A stretch of 64,000 nt of DNA from Chthonomonas sp. UBA2362 (lineage in GTDB: Bacteria > Armatimonadota > Fimbriimonadia > Fimbriimonadales > Fimbriimonadaceae): positions 337,869-401,868 of the forward strand of contig DDTO01000006.1 of the NCBI GenBank assembly GCA_002344135.1, in the 5' to 3' direction. Shown here one piece after another: positions 25,300 through 33,631 of the stretch (position 1 is the first letter of the stretch; each line of letters begins with the position of its first letter). Position numbers and translations under genes: made by a program. A model generated the notes under the pieces. The model saw only the letters and a list, made by a program, of their open reading frames with translations, was not told the origin of the DNA and searched no databases.

Positions 25300-25962
25300 C
25301 TACTTTAGAGGCCTAATCTTGACGTTCTTGAACGAGACCACCCCGTGGTCGCCTTGGATAGCGATCCGACCTCGGGCCGCTTTCGCGAACTCGGGGAACT
25401 GGGCAAACTTGCTTTTGGCAATCCGGGATTTGAAGTCTTCGCTTCCCCACACGTACTCGTAGTACTTGACGCCATTGACTTCGGTCCAGCCTTTCGCTGG
25501 TGTCAGGACGATGCGGAGGCGGTTCCACTCGCCGGCGGGCTTGCTCGCGTCGACCTCGCCGGCATACAACTGATAGAGGTATCCGGTGATTTCGACTCCC
25601 TTCTCTGCCGGATGATCGTAGATCTGGACCTCGGGGCCGCTGTTCCAGGTCTGCTTGCTTCCATCGGCGACTCGGAATATGATGCCGCTGTTCCCGCCTT
25701 TGGTTACCTTGAAGTCGAGAGTCAGGTCGAACCAGTCGTACATGTCGCCGGTGACGATGTCGCCGGCCGTTCCGGGGTCGGCACACATGAGGGCGCCGTC
25801 CACGACCTTCCACCCTTTGCCGATGGTCTTGGAGTTGTAGTTGGTCCAGCCGGCAGTCGACTTGCCGTCGAACAGCAGACGCCAGCCGTCCTTGACTTCG
25901 TCTGCCGAAAGAGCGTTGTCTTGGGAGGTCAGCAGGCAACAGGCAACGAGCAATTCGATCAT
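25300..25962 (-). CDS. DUF1080 (3-keto-disaccharide hydrolase-like) exported protein
   Basis: About 220 residues. A short hydrophobic start (MIELLVACCLLTSQ) contains LVAC, a possible lipobox, though the basic n-region is missing. The DUF1080 concanavalin-like fold is clear: GWRLLFDGKSTAGWTNYNS, GWKVVDGALMC, FDLTLDFKVTKGGNSGIIFRV, WNSGPEVQIYDHP and a final GRIAIQGDHG. Some members hydrolyse 3-keto-glycosides; many are only predicted to. ATG 25962 is chosen because a -10 box sits 6 nt before it and the product then begins with the signal segment. An in-frame upstream start at 25998 would add 12 poor residues. Confidence 0.85.
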   Translation of the reverse strand: MIELLVACCLLTSQDNALSADEVKDGWRLLFDGKSTAGWTNYNSKTIGKGWKVVDGALMCADPGTAGDIVTGDMYDWFDLTLDFKVTKGGNSGIIFRVADGSKQTWNSGPEVQIYDHPAEKGVEITGYLYQLYAGEVDASKPAGEWNRLRIVLTPAKGWTEVNGVKYYEYVWGSEDFKSRIAKSKFAQFPEFAKAARGRIAIQGDHGVVSFKNVKIRPLK

Positions 25963-25968
25963 GCGCCT

Positions 25969-25974
25969 ATTGTC
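25969..25974 (-). promoter_or_regulatory. -10 box for the DUF1080 gene, probably leaderless
   Basis: On the minus strand GACAAT is followed after 6 nt by the ATG at 25962, with no Shine-Dalgarno. Confidence 0.4.
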
Positions 25975-26005
25975 TCCGATCAGGGGCCGTCCCTGCACGT
26001 TGGGC

Positions 26006-26011
26006 TATGCT
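26006..26011 (+). promoter_or_regulatory. -10 box for the gene at 26018, probably leaderless
   Basis: TATGCT is followed after 6 nt by GTG 26018. Together with the box at 25969-25974 this makes another close back-to-back promoter pair. Confidence 0.35.
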
Positions 26012-26017
26012 GAAAGT

Positions 26018-26488
26018 GTGAAGTGGCGGCCGTGGATGGTATTTCCCGTCCTCTTGGCAGTGGCCGGCGGTGGCATTGGCCTCCTCGCCCTGTGGTTCCG
26101 GCCCGCGCCGGAGAAGTTCCGGTTCATCGCGGTCAACGCGCCGGTGCTGACCGGCGTGTTCCCGCCCCTGGAGACTCTCACGGCGTCGATTCCACCGTTC
26201 GAGTACCAAGTCTTCAGTTGGCAAGCGGACTACTATGAGGTCTGTGGCGAGGCTGCCGCAGAACTCACGGCGCTCGGCTACGAGTGCAAACCGCTCCCCT
26301 ATCCCCTTGCCCTGGTATTTTCGAACGGATCGATCGACGTCTGGATCGAGGCCAAGCGCTCGGAGACGCATCGAGACGCATTTAGACGAGATTCCTACGA
26401 TTCGCGCTGGGTTACCGTCACGATCTCGCGCGATGCCGCTCACGGAATCCGAACGGACCTTCGAATGTTGCTCGAGCCGTCCCTTTGA
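26018..26488 (+). CDS. Unknown small membrane-anchored protein
   Basis: About 156 residues from GTG 26018 (or ATG 26036). One N-terminal transmembrane helix (FPVLLAVAGGGIGLLALWF) precedes a ~125-residue soluble domain of mixed strands and helices (YQVFSWQADYYEVCGEAAAE, LALVFSNGSIDVWIEAK). I do not recognise a family. The frame is open well upstream, but that part overlaps the antisense of the DUF1080 gene and has no good start. It is convergent with the DinB-like gene at 26493, the two stop codons being 4 bp apart. Confidence 0.55.
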   Translation: MKWRPWMVFPVLLAVAGGGIGLLALWFRPAPEKFRFIAVNAPVLTGVFPPLETLTASIPPFEYQVFSWQADYYEVCGEAAAELTALGYECKPLPYPLALVFSNGSIDVWIEAKRSETHRDAFRRDSYDSRWVTVTISRDAAHGIRTDLRMLLEPSL

Positions 26489-26492
26489 TCGA

Positions 26493-27026
26493 TCACCACC
26501 CAGGAAGGGAAGAGCAATGGGTCCGGATGTCTTCGGCGACGGAATCCGGCGGGGACGTCGCCGGCGAAACCGCGTATCTCAGCAGGGCAACCTGACCCGC
26601 ATGGTAGGCATCGTGGCCGACGATCGTCGCGATGATCTTCCATGCCGGCCAGAGTCGGCCCGAAAAGTGGGGCACATCCTGCTCGAGGTCGTCGTCGGCG
26701 AGGTTCTCCCAAGCCGCTCGCCAATACTCGTGTGCTTCATCCAGGTAATCCAGCGCGGCCGCCCAGTTGGGCTCGAAGCCATCGAGGCGGTCGGCGAGGT
26801 CGCGCCATCGGACTTCAAGGTCGCGAAAGGCTTGGCTGGCATACATCACCTTCGAGGTGGCGGCGTGGAGCACGATGCCGTGTATCGAGCCGTCGGTATG
26901 AAGGTACTCGTCACCAGCGGCCGGCAGGCGCCCCCATGCGGTGGGTTCGTCGGCGCCGCGGGCAGCCTCCCTTAGTTCGAGGTAGGTGAGGTTGGATTGC
27001 TCGCCGAGCAGGGCGACCTTGCGCAT
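26493..27026 (-). CDS. DinB-like protein, divergent
   Basis: The 177 residues follow the DinB helical bundle: DGSIHGIVLHAATSKVMYASQ for helix 2 with its His, LDYLDEAHEYWRAAWENL for helix 3, and IVGHDAYHAGQVALLRY as the closing motif with two His. Compared with the gene at 24881 it has longer ends. It is the last gene of a long minus-strand run and starts 4 nt after the lptD stop. That placement is odd for a soluble DinB protein and may only reflect readthrough of the operon. Confidence 0.75.
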   Translation of the reverse strand: MRKVALLGEQSNLTYLELREAARGADEPTAWGRLPAAGDEYLHTDGSIHGIVLHAATSKVMYASQAFRDLEVRWRDLADRLDGFEPNWAAALDYLDEAHEYWRAAWENLADDDLEQDVPHFSGRLWPAWKIIATIVGHDAYHAGQVALLRYAVSPATSPPDSVAEDIRTHCSSLPGW

Positions 27027-27030
27027 GCCG

Positions 27031-29379
27031 TTAGTACCGTACTCCGCCCCCGGTACCGATCGCCTGGCCGCGATTGCCGATCCCGAACGGCGTGTCGAAC
27101 GGCAGGGCCTTCACTCGGAGGAAGAACATGATTTGGCGTCCAGCACGGAATCCGACCGGGTTGTCGATGATCTGAAGGATCGCCTCGACGCAGTGCAAAT
27201 CGTAGGTAAATGAGAAGTGACGAGCCTCCACTTGGCGGTTATAGCCGTTGTACGAGAAGATCATCCCCATACGCAACTTGCCGATCTGGAAGCCGTCGGC
27301 GAACAGGTTGAAGTTAGACCAGGTGTGGCGCTGCCCGTCGAAATTGGTGCCGACGCTCAGGCGAGCCTCCCCGAGCTGCCACGCGAGATCGAGCCGGAAG
27401 CTCTGCCAGACCTGGCTTACCGTGTCATAGGTCGTCTGCGATCGAATCAGGAAGTTGCCTCCGTGCGAGAACTCGGAGTTGATGCTGATGCGCTGCCACG
27501 GCGTGCGCTGCTGTTGGACTTGGAGGAAGTCATAACCGGTTTGCGCCTTGACGACGAAGTCGTTCCCAGGCCGGTAAGTCAGGTCGGCCGACATCAGATG
27601 GGATCGCCCTGATCTGTCCAATGTTAATGGCGTAAACCCGTACGGGCGGAGGTAGGTGTAGCGGAGGTTCAGGTTGGTCTCGCGATCAACGTAGTACGAG
27701 TAACGAGCACCCCAGCCGAGGACGTATTGGGCGGTATCGTCGCTATAGAGGCCCTGTTTGTAGCGACCGTTGAACCCGAACTGGTGACGGCTGGCGGTCG
27801 ACCGGACGTCCTTGTTGGCAGAAACCTCGAAGGTTGCCCGCGAAATCCTGCTCTGATCTGCCGTATTGACCAATTCGCCCCAGGAGACCTCGGTACGGAT
27901 GGGCAGGAGTCGATCGAACTTCTGGCCGAACAGTTTCCTCGAATCGGATCGGAGGGCGAGGACCGGGGTCCGATCTTCAGTGGCGAAGAAGTTCTCACGC
28001 CGACCAATCGGGACCGTACGTCGGTACTCCAGGGTGGCGGTTGCCCAATCGAATTCTTCGGTCCCGGTGAACTGCACATCTAGTTGGCGGGTGGCTTGGA
28101 CAACGGTCCCAGACTCCGAGAACGTCTTGCTCTCAGAGTTCGTCATGTTGACGGTGAGATCGGTTCGGAAGTCCTCGTTCCATTGCCGATTGTCGGTAAC
28201 GCCGATGTTGTCCTGATTGGATGAGAACAGGCTCGTTAAGCTGCCGGTTCGGAAGTAGCTAAACGTGCTCGTACCTTGACGCTGAGGTAAATTGAAAGAA
28301 CCGCGGGCCGAATAGGTGGTGGTGTTTGGGGCCGTGAGGTAGTTGTTCCTCTGAAAGCTGGCATCGACGAAGAGGCTCCCGCCGAACATATTCTGCTGGT
28401 GATTCAGGCTGGTTTGGAGAGTTCGCAGACCACGAGTCAAAGCATAAAGCCTCAGCGCACCGTAAATGTTAGCGCCCGAGTAAAGATAGTCGGCCCCCAG
28501 CCCAAGCCCGAGTTTTTCGAAGTAGTCGAAATGCGATCCGAGGACGTCCTCGCCTCGGAGAGGCGTTAGCCAGTTCGTTTTGATGTAGTAGCCCTGATCT
28601 TCGGTTCGGCCGACTTCTGGTACATACCGCTCCGAGTACTTCTCCAGAGGTACGACGAGGTAAGGAACCTTGAGAACGGTGCGCCCCATGATCTTTAGAC
28701 GAACGTCGCGAAAGATGGCCCGTTTACCGGGACGAATGCTTGAGCGTCGAGCCGTAAACTCGTAGTGGGGATGCTCGTTGCCGCAGGTCGTGATGTGCGA
28801 GTCCTCGAGTTCGATGAGACGCTGGTCGCCTCCGCCGACCTCGCTCCGAACATACACGTCGCCGCCGAGCTGGGGGCCGATGAGAGACGGCGCAAGAATC
28901 GTTCTTGCGTCGAGGAAGCCGAACGACTCGCTATCGAAATCCACTTGCACACGATGAGCATTGACCGTCTTGTCCGCGCTAACGAGTAGCACGTGGCCTT
29001 CGAGAACGAAGATGTTCGTATCGAGACTTCCGTAGGCTCGGTCACAGGTTACTTCGTATCCTTTGTAGAGAAAGTGAACGTTCCCTTCGGCCTCGATGTA
29101 GTCCCCCTTCTGAAGCGCGCGCTGCGCGTTTTTTAGAATGAACTTCGAGGGGTCTTCCTCTTGTTTGTTAGGGTCGGGAAGGCGCTGGTCGCCGGGTGAC
29201 TGCGGCGTTCCGCTTGCGGCGTTCGATCGGGGGGTCGGCAAGTCTGGCGCCTTGATATGGCCATCGGCAATCAGTTTGTCGTATGCGGCGCCAAGCGCGG
29301 TGTCGAGATCTTGCGCCCACGCCGGGCCGGCAAAGGCCAGCAGAGCCAGCAGAGCCAGCAGCGCGAAGCAGAGTCTCAC
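27031..29379 (-). CDS. lptD: LPS-assembly outer-membrane protein LptD/OstA
   Basis: LptD is the outer-membrane barrel that places lipopolysaccharide in the outer leaflet. The 782 residues start with a signal peptide (LLALLALLAFAGPAWAQ). A disordered Pro/Asn-rich linker and an OstA-like beta-jellyroll domain follow (about 85-290, ALQKGDYIEAEGNVHFLYKG, LPxVxxPY-like VLKVPYLVVPLEKYSER). A beta barrel runs to the end (many alternating strands such as YVLGWGARYSYYVD). The barrel lacks the two Cys pairs arranged as in E. coli, so disulfide switching probably differs. It overlaps lptF/G by 4 nt. Confidence 0.9.
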   Translation of the reverse strand: MRLCFALLALLALLAFAGPAWAQDLDTALGAAYDKLIADGHIKAPDLPTPRSNAASGTPQSPGDQRLPDPNKQEEDPSKFILKNAQRALQKGDYIEAEGNVHFLYKGYEVTCDRAYGSLDTNIFVLEGHVLLVSADKTVNAHRVQVDFDSESFGFLDARTILAPSLIGPQLGGDVYVRSEVGGGDQRLIELEDSHITTCGNEHPHYEFTARRSSIRPGKRAIFRDVRLKIMGRTVLKVPYLVVPLEKYSERYVPEVGRTEDQGYYIKTNWLTPLRGEDVLGSHFDYFEKLGLGLGADYLYSGANIYGALRLYALTRGLRTLQTSLNHQQNMFGGSLFVDASFQRNNYLTAPNTTTYSARGSFNLPQRQGTSTFSYFRTGSLTSLFSSNQDNIGVTDNRQWNEDFRTDLTVNMTNSESKTFSESGTVVQATRQLDVQFTGTEEFDWATATLEYRRTVPIGRRENFFATEDRTPVLALRSDSRKLFGQKFDRLLPIRTEVSWGELVNTADQSRISRATFEVSANKDVRSTASRHQFGFNGRYKQGLYSDDTAQYVLGWGARYSYYVDRETNLNLRYTYLRPYGFTPLTLDRSGRSHLMSADLTYRPGNDFVVKAQTGYDFLQVQQQRTPWQRISINSEFSHGGNFLIRSQTTYDTVSQVWQSFRLDLAWQLGEARLSVGTNFDGQRHTWSNFNLFADGFQIGKLRMGMIFSYNGYNRQVEARHFSFTYDLHCVEAILQIIDNPVGFRAGRQIMFFLRVKALPFDTPFGIGNRGQAIGTGGGVRY

Positions 29380-30452
29380 TCCGCCCTCCGCAGCGCGAAG
29401 AAGCCCAAGACCGCGAAGAGGATGTTCGGTAACCAGGCAGAGAGCATCGGGTCGAGCCAGCCGTTGCGCCCGATGATCTCCGTCGAGACGATGAACACGT
29501 TATAGTAGATCAGCACCAGTACGATGCTGAGGAGCACGCCGATGAATGCGCCGCTCCGCGCCAGCCACACGGCGAACACGGGACCGGTGAGGGCGAAGAC
29601 GATGCAAGCGGCAGGCACGCTGAACCGGACGTAGTAGCCGACCTCCTGCATGGTCATGTCTTGGCGCGCTTTCTTACCCATTTCGATCGCGTTCTTGAGC
29701 TGAGTGATGCTCTGCTGTTCGGGTATGGGGCCTTGGCCGAAGAACTGTTCGATGCGGATTGGCTCTTGGATCAGCATGTCCTGATCGGGCTTGGCATCGA
29801 CCAAGTTTCGGTCCTTAAACATACGCAGATAGGGCTGCCGAATGACCCAGACGCCGCCCTTGTAGCTGCCGCTCGGCGCGGTGATGAGGAGCGTCTCACC
29901 GACGCGCGGGTGGGTGATCAGCAGGATATCGGTAAGTTTAATGGCTCCTTCCTGCCCTCTTTCAACGCTTCCGATGCTTGCCAGGTACTCGCCCACCTGT
30001 TGCACGACGTTCGCCTTGAATTCCGGGTTTAGGGCCAGGGTTCCGATGTCGCTCTGTCGCTCGAAGGCCTTGCGTGTCGCGCTGGGCATGATGGACTCGG
30101 CCACCCAGAAGTTCAGGCCTGCGACAAGGACTCCGGCGACCATCACGGGGCGAACGACCCGCAAGATCGAGACCCCGGCGCTGCGGATCGCGGTCAACTC
30201 CGACTCGCGGGTCAGTCGCGAAATCGCTAGGGACGAAGCGAGGGAGACCCCTACCGGCAGCGTCATGTTCAGATAGGTGGGCGTCTTGAACAAGATCACC
30301 TGTAAGACTGCGGTCATCGGTACAGCGCTGAGGTTGAAGTTCTTATACAGAGCAATGAGTTCGTTGATCTGGAACATCAACACGACGGCGACGGTGCCGA
30401 TCAGAAACGGCACGAGCATTTCGCGGACGATGTACCGATCGAGGCGTTTCAC
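29376..30452 (-). CDS. LPS-export permease of the LptF/LptG (YjgP/YjgQ) family
   Basis: The 358-residue inner-membrane protein has the LptF/G pattern: MKRLDRYIVREMLVPFLIGTV at the N-terminus, three helices, a periplasmic jellyroll of about 160 residues (LNPEFKANVVQQVGEYL, GGVWVIRQPYLRMF) and three C-terminal helices. With LptB2C it extracts LPS and feeds the bridge to LptD. Only one such permease is encoded here; the second subunit and lptB/lptC must be elsewhere. F and G cannot be told apart by eye. It overlaps both neighbours by 4 nt. Confidence 0.9.
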   Translation of the reverse strand: MKRLDRYIVREMLVPFLIGTVAVVLMFQINELIALYKNFNLSAVPMTAVLQVILFKTPTYLNMTLPVGVSLASSLAISRLTRESELTAIRSAGVSILRVVRPVMVAGVLVAGLNFWVAESIMPSATRKAFERQSDIGTLALNPEFKANVVQQVGEYLASIGSVERGQEGAIKLTDILLITHPRVGETLLITAPSGSYKGGVWVIRQPYLRMFKDRNLVDAKPDQDMLIQEPIRIEQFFGQGPIPEQQSITQLKNAIEMGKKARQDMTMQEVGYYVRFSVPAACIVFALTGPVFAVWLARSGAFIGVLLSIVLVLIYYNVFIVSTEIIGRNGWLDPMLSAWLPNILFAVLGFFALRRAE

Positions 30453-31240
30453 GACGCCCTACCTTTCTCCCGAAGAGCGAACCAGGAGAAGAGCGCCCCA
30501 ACGACGACTTGGAGGCCGATCAGGGCGGGAGCTTGGCCGGGGCCTGTCAGGCGCGACGCCGCCGGGATGCCGATGAAAAGCAGGATGGCGAGCACCCAAG
30601 CGGCGACCAGCTTTCGCCCGAGTCCACCGCGCGAGAAAGGCCCGCGAAGGGCGTCTAAAAGGAAGGGCGCACCGCAATTCGAGCAATAAATCTCCCCGGG
30701 CGCGTTCATGGTCCTACAGTTCAAACAAGCGGTGCCTCGAAATAGTGCCGGGTCTCTCGCCTGGTATCGCCACGCCTCGAACTCGCGAATCTCGTCGGCA
30801 ACCAGACGTCTCGGGAGTCCCTGCAACGCGGGTTCGGCGATCTTGATCGCCTCGCCGACGAAGCCCTTGGCGAACAGTACCCGGGCCAGTTTCATCCTCG
30901 CTCCGAGGTCGTTCTGACTGACCCGGAGGGTCGCATACGCCTGTTCGGCGCGCTCGACCTCCATCGCCTCGAGGGCTCGGCGGGCGAAGGCGACACGTGC
31001 GATAGGAAACAGCGCTATGGATGCCACGACGAGCCCGAACAGGACTGGCGACCAAGCTGGATCGGGCGGGTTCATCGTCGCGTAGCCGAGTCCGATCGCG
31101 GCGAAGAAACCGGCGATGAGAACGACGATGTCGAGCTCGCCCTGGACCGTCCAGTGGACCATCGCAATCACCCAAACCGCGATCGGAATCCAGACCAGGC
31201 AGCCCAGGAACGTCGTCCCCAGTGCCTGAGCCAGCATCAT
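30449..31240 (-). CDS. Membrane protein with zinc ribbon
   Basis: The 263-residue protein has two N-terminal helices (MMLAQALGTTFLGCLVWIPIAVW and a following pair) and a helical repeat-like middle (LRVSQNDLGARMKLARVLFAKGF), reminiscent of one or two TPR units. It then has a zinc ribbon CLNCRTMNAPGEIYCSNCG (CxxC, 11 residues, CxxC) and two C-terminal helices. The role is unknown; a scaffold in envelope assembly would fit its place between plsY and the LPS-export genes. ATG 31240 overlaps the plsY stop (ATGA). Frames upstream of it lie inside plsY. Confidence 0.7.
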   Translation of the reverse strand: MMLAQALGTTFLGCLVWIPIAVWVIAMVHWTVQGELDIVVLIAGFFAAIGLGYATMNPPDPAWSPVLFGLVVASIALFPIARVAFARRALEAMEVERAEQAYATLRVSQNDLGARMKLARVLFAKGFVGEAIKIAEPALQGLPRRLVADEIREFEAWRYQARDPALFRGTACLNCRTMNAPGEIYCSNCGAPFLLDALRGPFSRGGLGRKLVAAWVLAILLFIGIPAASRLTGPGQAPALIGLQVVVGALFSWFALREKGRAS

Positions 31241-31842
31241 GTCGGCTTCTCGACCTTGGCTTTCTTGCCGAATCTCGGTTCTTCCCCGGCAAGCAGGCGC
31301 CGTATGTTCATGCGATGCCGAACGACGACGAACAAAGCCAGAAGCACGAGGATGATTTGGAGCACCCTCGGCTCGCCGTAAATGAACCCAAAGGCCGCGA
31401 TCGATGCCGCAGCGACGATCGAGGCAAGCGAGACGTACCGGGAGATCGCGAACACCAGGAGGAACGCGCCGAGAGCGGAGAGTCCGACCCAAGGCATACT
31501 GCCGAGAAGTGCTCCAAGCCCCGTCGCGACCCCCTTGCCGCCCCGGAACTTTAGAAACGGGGAGAGCGAATGGCCGGCGATCGCCAAAAGGCCGCAGAGG
31601 AACGCCTGTTCCTTCGATCCGGTCATCCAGAAACCGACGGCTGCAGGCGCGTATCCCTTGAGTACATCCAAGGCGAAGACCGGGATGCCGTAACGCCATC
31701 CGAGAGTGCGGTACACGTTGGTTGCTCCCGGGTTTCCGCTCCCGGTCCTCAAGATGTCGACGCCACCGAGCCGCGCGATCAAGACGCCGAACGGGATCGC
31801 GCCGACGAGATAGGATGCGACGTAGAGGGCCGCGAGGGTCAT
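31237..31842 (-). CDS. plsY: Acyl-phosphate glycerol-3-phosphate acyltransferase PlsY
   Basis: PlsY makes lysophosphatidic acid from acyl phosphate and glycerol 3-phosphate, the first membrane-bound step of phospholipid synthesis. The 201 residues contain its three cytoplasmic motifs: the SGNPGATNVYRTLG block, the central KFRGGKGVATGLGALLG block, and a later YVSLASIVAA segment, within five hydrophobic helices. The C-terminal tail is basic. It starts 27 nt after radC and overlaps the zinc-ribbon gene. Confidence 0.94.
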   Translation of the reverse strand: MTLAALYVASYLVGAIPFGVLIARLGGVDILRTGSGNPGATNVYRTLGWRYGIPVFALDVLKGYAPAAVGFWMTGSKEQAFLCGLLAIAGHSLSPFLKFRGGKGVATGLGALLGSMPWVGLSALGAFLLVFAISRYVSLASIVAAASIAAFGFIYGEPRVLQIILVLLALFVVVRHRMNIRRLLAGEEPRFGKKAKVEKPT

Positions 31843-31869
31843 GGAGTCGGTTCGGATTGTGGCCGACGT

Positions 31870-32529
31870 TCAGTCCAGCATGCCGAGGCTCTTGAGGCTC
31901 CGGAAGTCGTGGTGCCCGACGATCACGTGGTCGAGCAGTTCGACATCGAGGAGGCGGCCGGCCTCCAGCAGCTTGCGCGTGATGGCGATGTCCTCGGGGC
32001 TCGGTGTCGGGTCGCCGCTGGGGTGATTGTGCGCTACCACCAGGCAGACCGCGCCGAGGCGAAGGGCCTCACCAAAGACCTCGCGAACACCGACCAGAGT
32101 GGCGGTCGCGGTGCCACGGTGAATCTCACGAACGGAGATCACTCCCAGCTTCGCATTGAGATACACGGCCCAGAACATCTCCTGCCGGTCGTTTGCCAAG
32201 ATCCGCAGATGCTTGAAGACGCCATCCGGTCCATCGAACTGCTTGAACTCGCCGTGGCCCGCTTTGGCAGCCCGGACGCCGAGTTCAATGAGGGCGCGGG
32301 CGCGGATCGCCTCGAAGCCATCGCAGTTCGAAATCTCTTGGACCTCGAATTGGCTTAGGTTCGCCAGGAACGAGATTCCGGCTCGGCCTCGCAGCCATCG
32401 CCGAGCCGGCTCTTCGTTCGCAGCGACCTCTTCTGGGCTCGCCGACCGCGCTATGGCCAACAGGTCGACAACGCTGGCCGCGTGGAAGCCGACCAACTCG
32501 ACGCGCTCGAGGGGAGTCTCGCTTACCAT
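31870..32529 (-). CDS. radC: RadC family JAB/MPN-domain protein
   Basis: The 219 residues open with ETPLERVELVGFHAASVVDLLAIA, a helix-hairpin-helix-like region follows (SQFEVQEISNCDGF), and the JAB domain contains VREVFGEALRLGAVCLVVAHNHPSGDPTPSPED, of which HNHPSGD plus the downstream Asp form the metal-binding motif. RadC proteins were named for DNA repair, but that role is disputed and the substrate is unknown. Its ATG overlaps the rluD stop, so the two are translationally coupled. Confidence 0.92.
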   Translation of the reverse strand: MVSETPLERVELVGFHAASVVDLLAIARSASPEEVAANEEPARRWLRGRAGISFLANLSQFEVQEISNCDGFEAIRARALIELGVRAAKAGHGEFKQFDGPDGVFKHLRILANDRQEMFWAVYLNAKLGVISVREIHRGTATATLVGVREVFGEALRLGAVCLVVAHNHPSGDPTPSPEDIAITRKLLEAGRLLDVELLDHVIVGHHDFRSLKSLGMLD

Positions 32530-33422
32530 CGATCCAGTGCCTCAGCTCCAGGCTCGCGAAACTCGAAATCTGGGGGCGGATCGGCGAAGAAGGTCAGCCG
32601 CTCCTTGCTGTCGGGATGGAGGAAGCTCAAGTGTCCCGCGTGAAGCTGCAGCGGTCCCTTCGACCACTCGCCGTTGGCATAGATCGGATCGCCCTTGACC
32701 GGATGCCCCATCCACGCCAGATGAACCCGAATCTGATGCGTTCGGCCTGTGTCGAGAGCCAGTGCGAGCAGACTCCGGTCTCCGTGGTGGGATATGACGT
32801 GGACATGGGTGGTCGCGGTCTTGCCGGACTGGATCACTTTCATGCGGCGTCGATCGGCGGGATCTCGGCCGATGCCGCTCTGAATGGTGAAGATATCCGG
32901 TGCCACGTCGCCCCAAGCCACCGCGAGATAGCGCCGGCTAGCGAGGCGTAGCTGAATCTGATTCTGGAGCGAGCGATGGGCCCCATCGTTCTTGGCGATC
33001 ATGATCAGGCCGGTTGTATCCTTGTCGAGCCGATGGACGATGCCCGGGCGAAACGAGCCTCCCATCTCGCTCAGGGCATGAGATCGGGCGAGCAGCGCAT
33101 TGACGAGTGTGGCCTGCCGATGGCCGATCGCCGGATGGACGGCGATGCCGCGCGGCTTGTCCACCACGAGGAGGACGTCGTCCTCGTACACCACCTTGAG
33201 CGGGATGTCCGCGGGCGCGAGGTCGTGGGCGGCTTCCGGCAGAACCTCACCCACCTGAACCAGTTGGCCGGGCTCGACTCGAAAAGAGGCCTTGCGGGCC
33301 AGGCCCTCGACTTGAACGCCGCCCGATTCGATCACTTTAACCAGGCGCGAGCGGCTGTGCTCGGGCATCATGCGGGCGAGGAAGCGATCAAGGCGCTCCT
33401 CCCGGTCGGCGGTGAGCAGCAT
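32523..33422 (-). CDS. rluD: RluD-type 23S rRNA pseudouridine synthase
   Basis: About 299 residues with an N-terminal S4 RNA-binding domain (REERLDRFLARMMPEHSRSRL, IESGGVQVEG) and the RluA-family catalytic domain. The catalytic Asp lies in HRLDKDTTGLIMIAKN. Other blocks are VVDKPRGIAVHPA, GRTHQIRVHLAWMGHPV and DPIYANG. RluD modifies helix 69 of 23S rRNA; RluA/RluC-type targets are alternatives. Start ATG 33422 gives the correct S4 start and has a -10 box 6 nt before it. An upstream in-frame start would add 59 non-homologous residues. It heads the seven-gene minus-strand run. Confidence 0.9.
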   Translation of the reverse strand: MLLTADREERLDRFLARMMPEHSRSRLVKVIESGGVQVEGLARKASFRVEPGQLVQVGEVLPEAAHDLAPADIPLKVVYEDDVLLVVDKPRGIAVHPAIGHRQATLVNALLARSHALSEMGGSFRPGIVHRLDKDTTGLIMIAKNDGAHRSLQNQIQLRLASRRYLAVAWGDVAPDIFTIQSGIGRDPADRRRMKVIQSGKTATTHVHVISHHGDRSLLALALDTGRTHQIRVHLAWMGHPVKGDPIYANGEWSKGPLQLHAGHLSFLHPDSKERLTFFADPPPDFEFREPGAEALDRW

Positions 33423-33428
33423 TCTGCT

Positions 33429-33434
33429 ATTGTG
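33429..33434 (-). promoter_or_regulatory. -10 box for rluD and the operon below it, probably leaderless
   Basis: On the minus strand CACAAT is followed after 6 nt by the rluD ATG. No Shine-Dalgarno is present. This would drive rluD-radC-plsY-zinc ribbon-lptF/G-lptD-dinB. Confidence 0.4.
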
Positions 33435-33540
33435 AACGGCACGCGAACAAGGGGTGGAAAAGCGAGAAAACGGAAGATTTCGCGAGGGTGCGACCTTAAC
33501 GTGGGCTTCACACAGGATGGTTTTTGCCGATTGACGGGGC

Positions 33541-33569
33541 TTGACGTGCCCTGGCGAGAGGGGCACAAT
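33541..33569 (+). promoter_or_regulatory. Sigma-70 promoter of the dnaA-like gene
   Basis: TTGACG, 17 bp, CACAAT: a good -35/-10 pair with ideal spacing. A second TTGACG lies 10 bp further upstream. The start codon follows 62 nt after the -10, with GGGAAGGA as ribosome site. Confidence 0.65.
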
Positions 33570-33631
33570 CAAAGTCCTAGAACGGCTCCTCGAGGGCAAA
33601 TCACGAGGGAAGTTCCTTAGGGAAGGACAGA

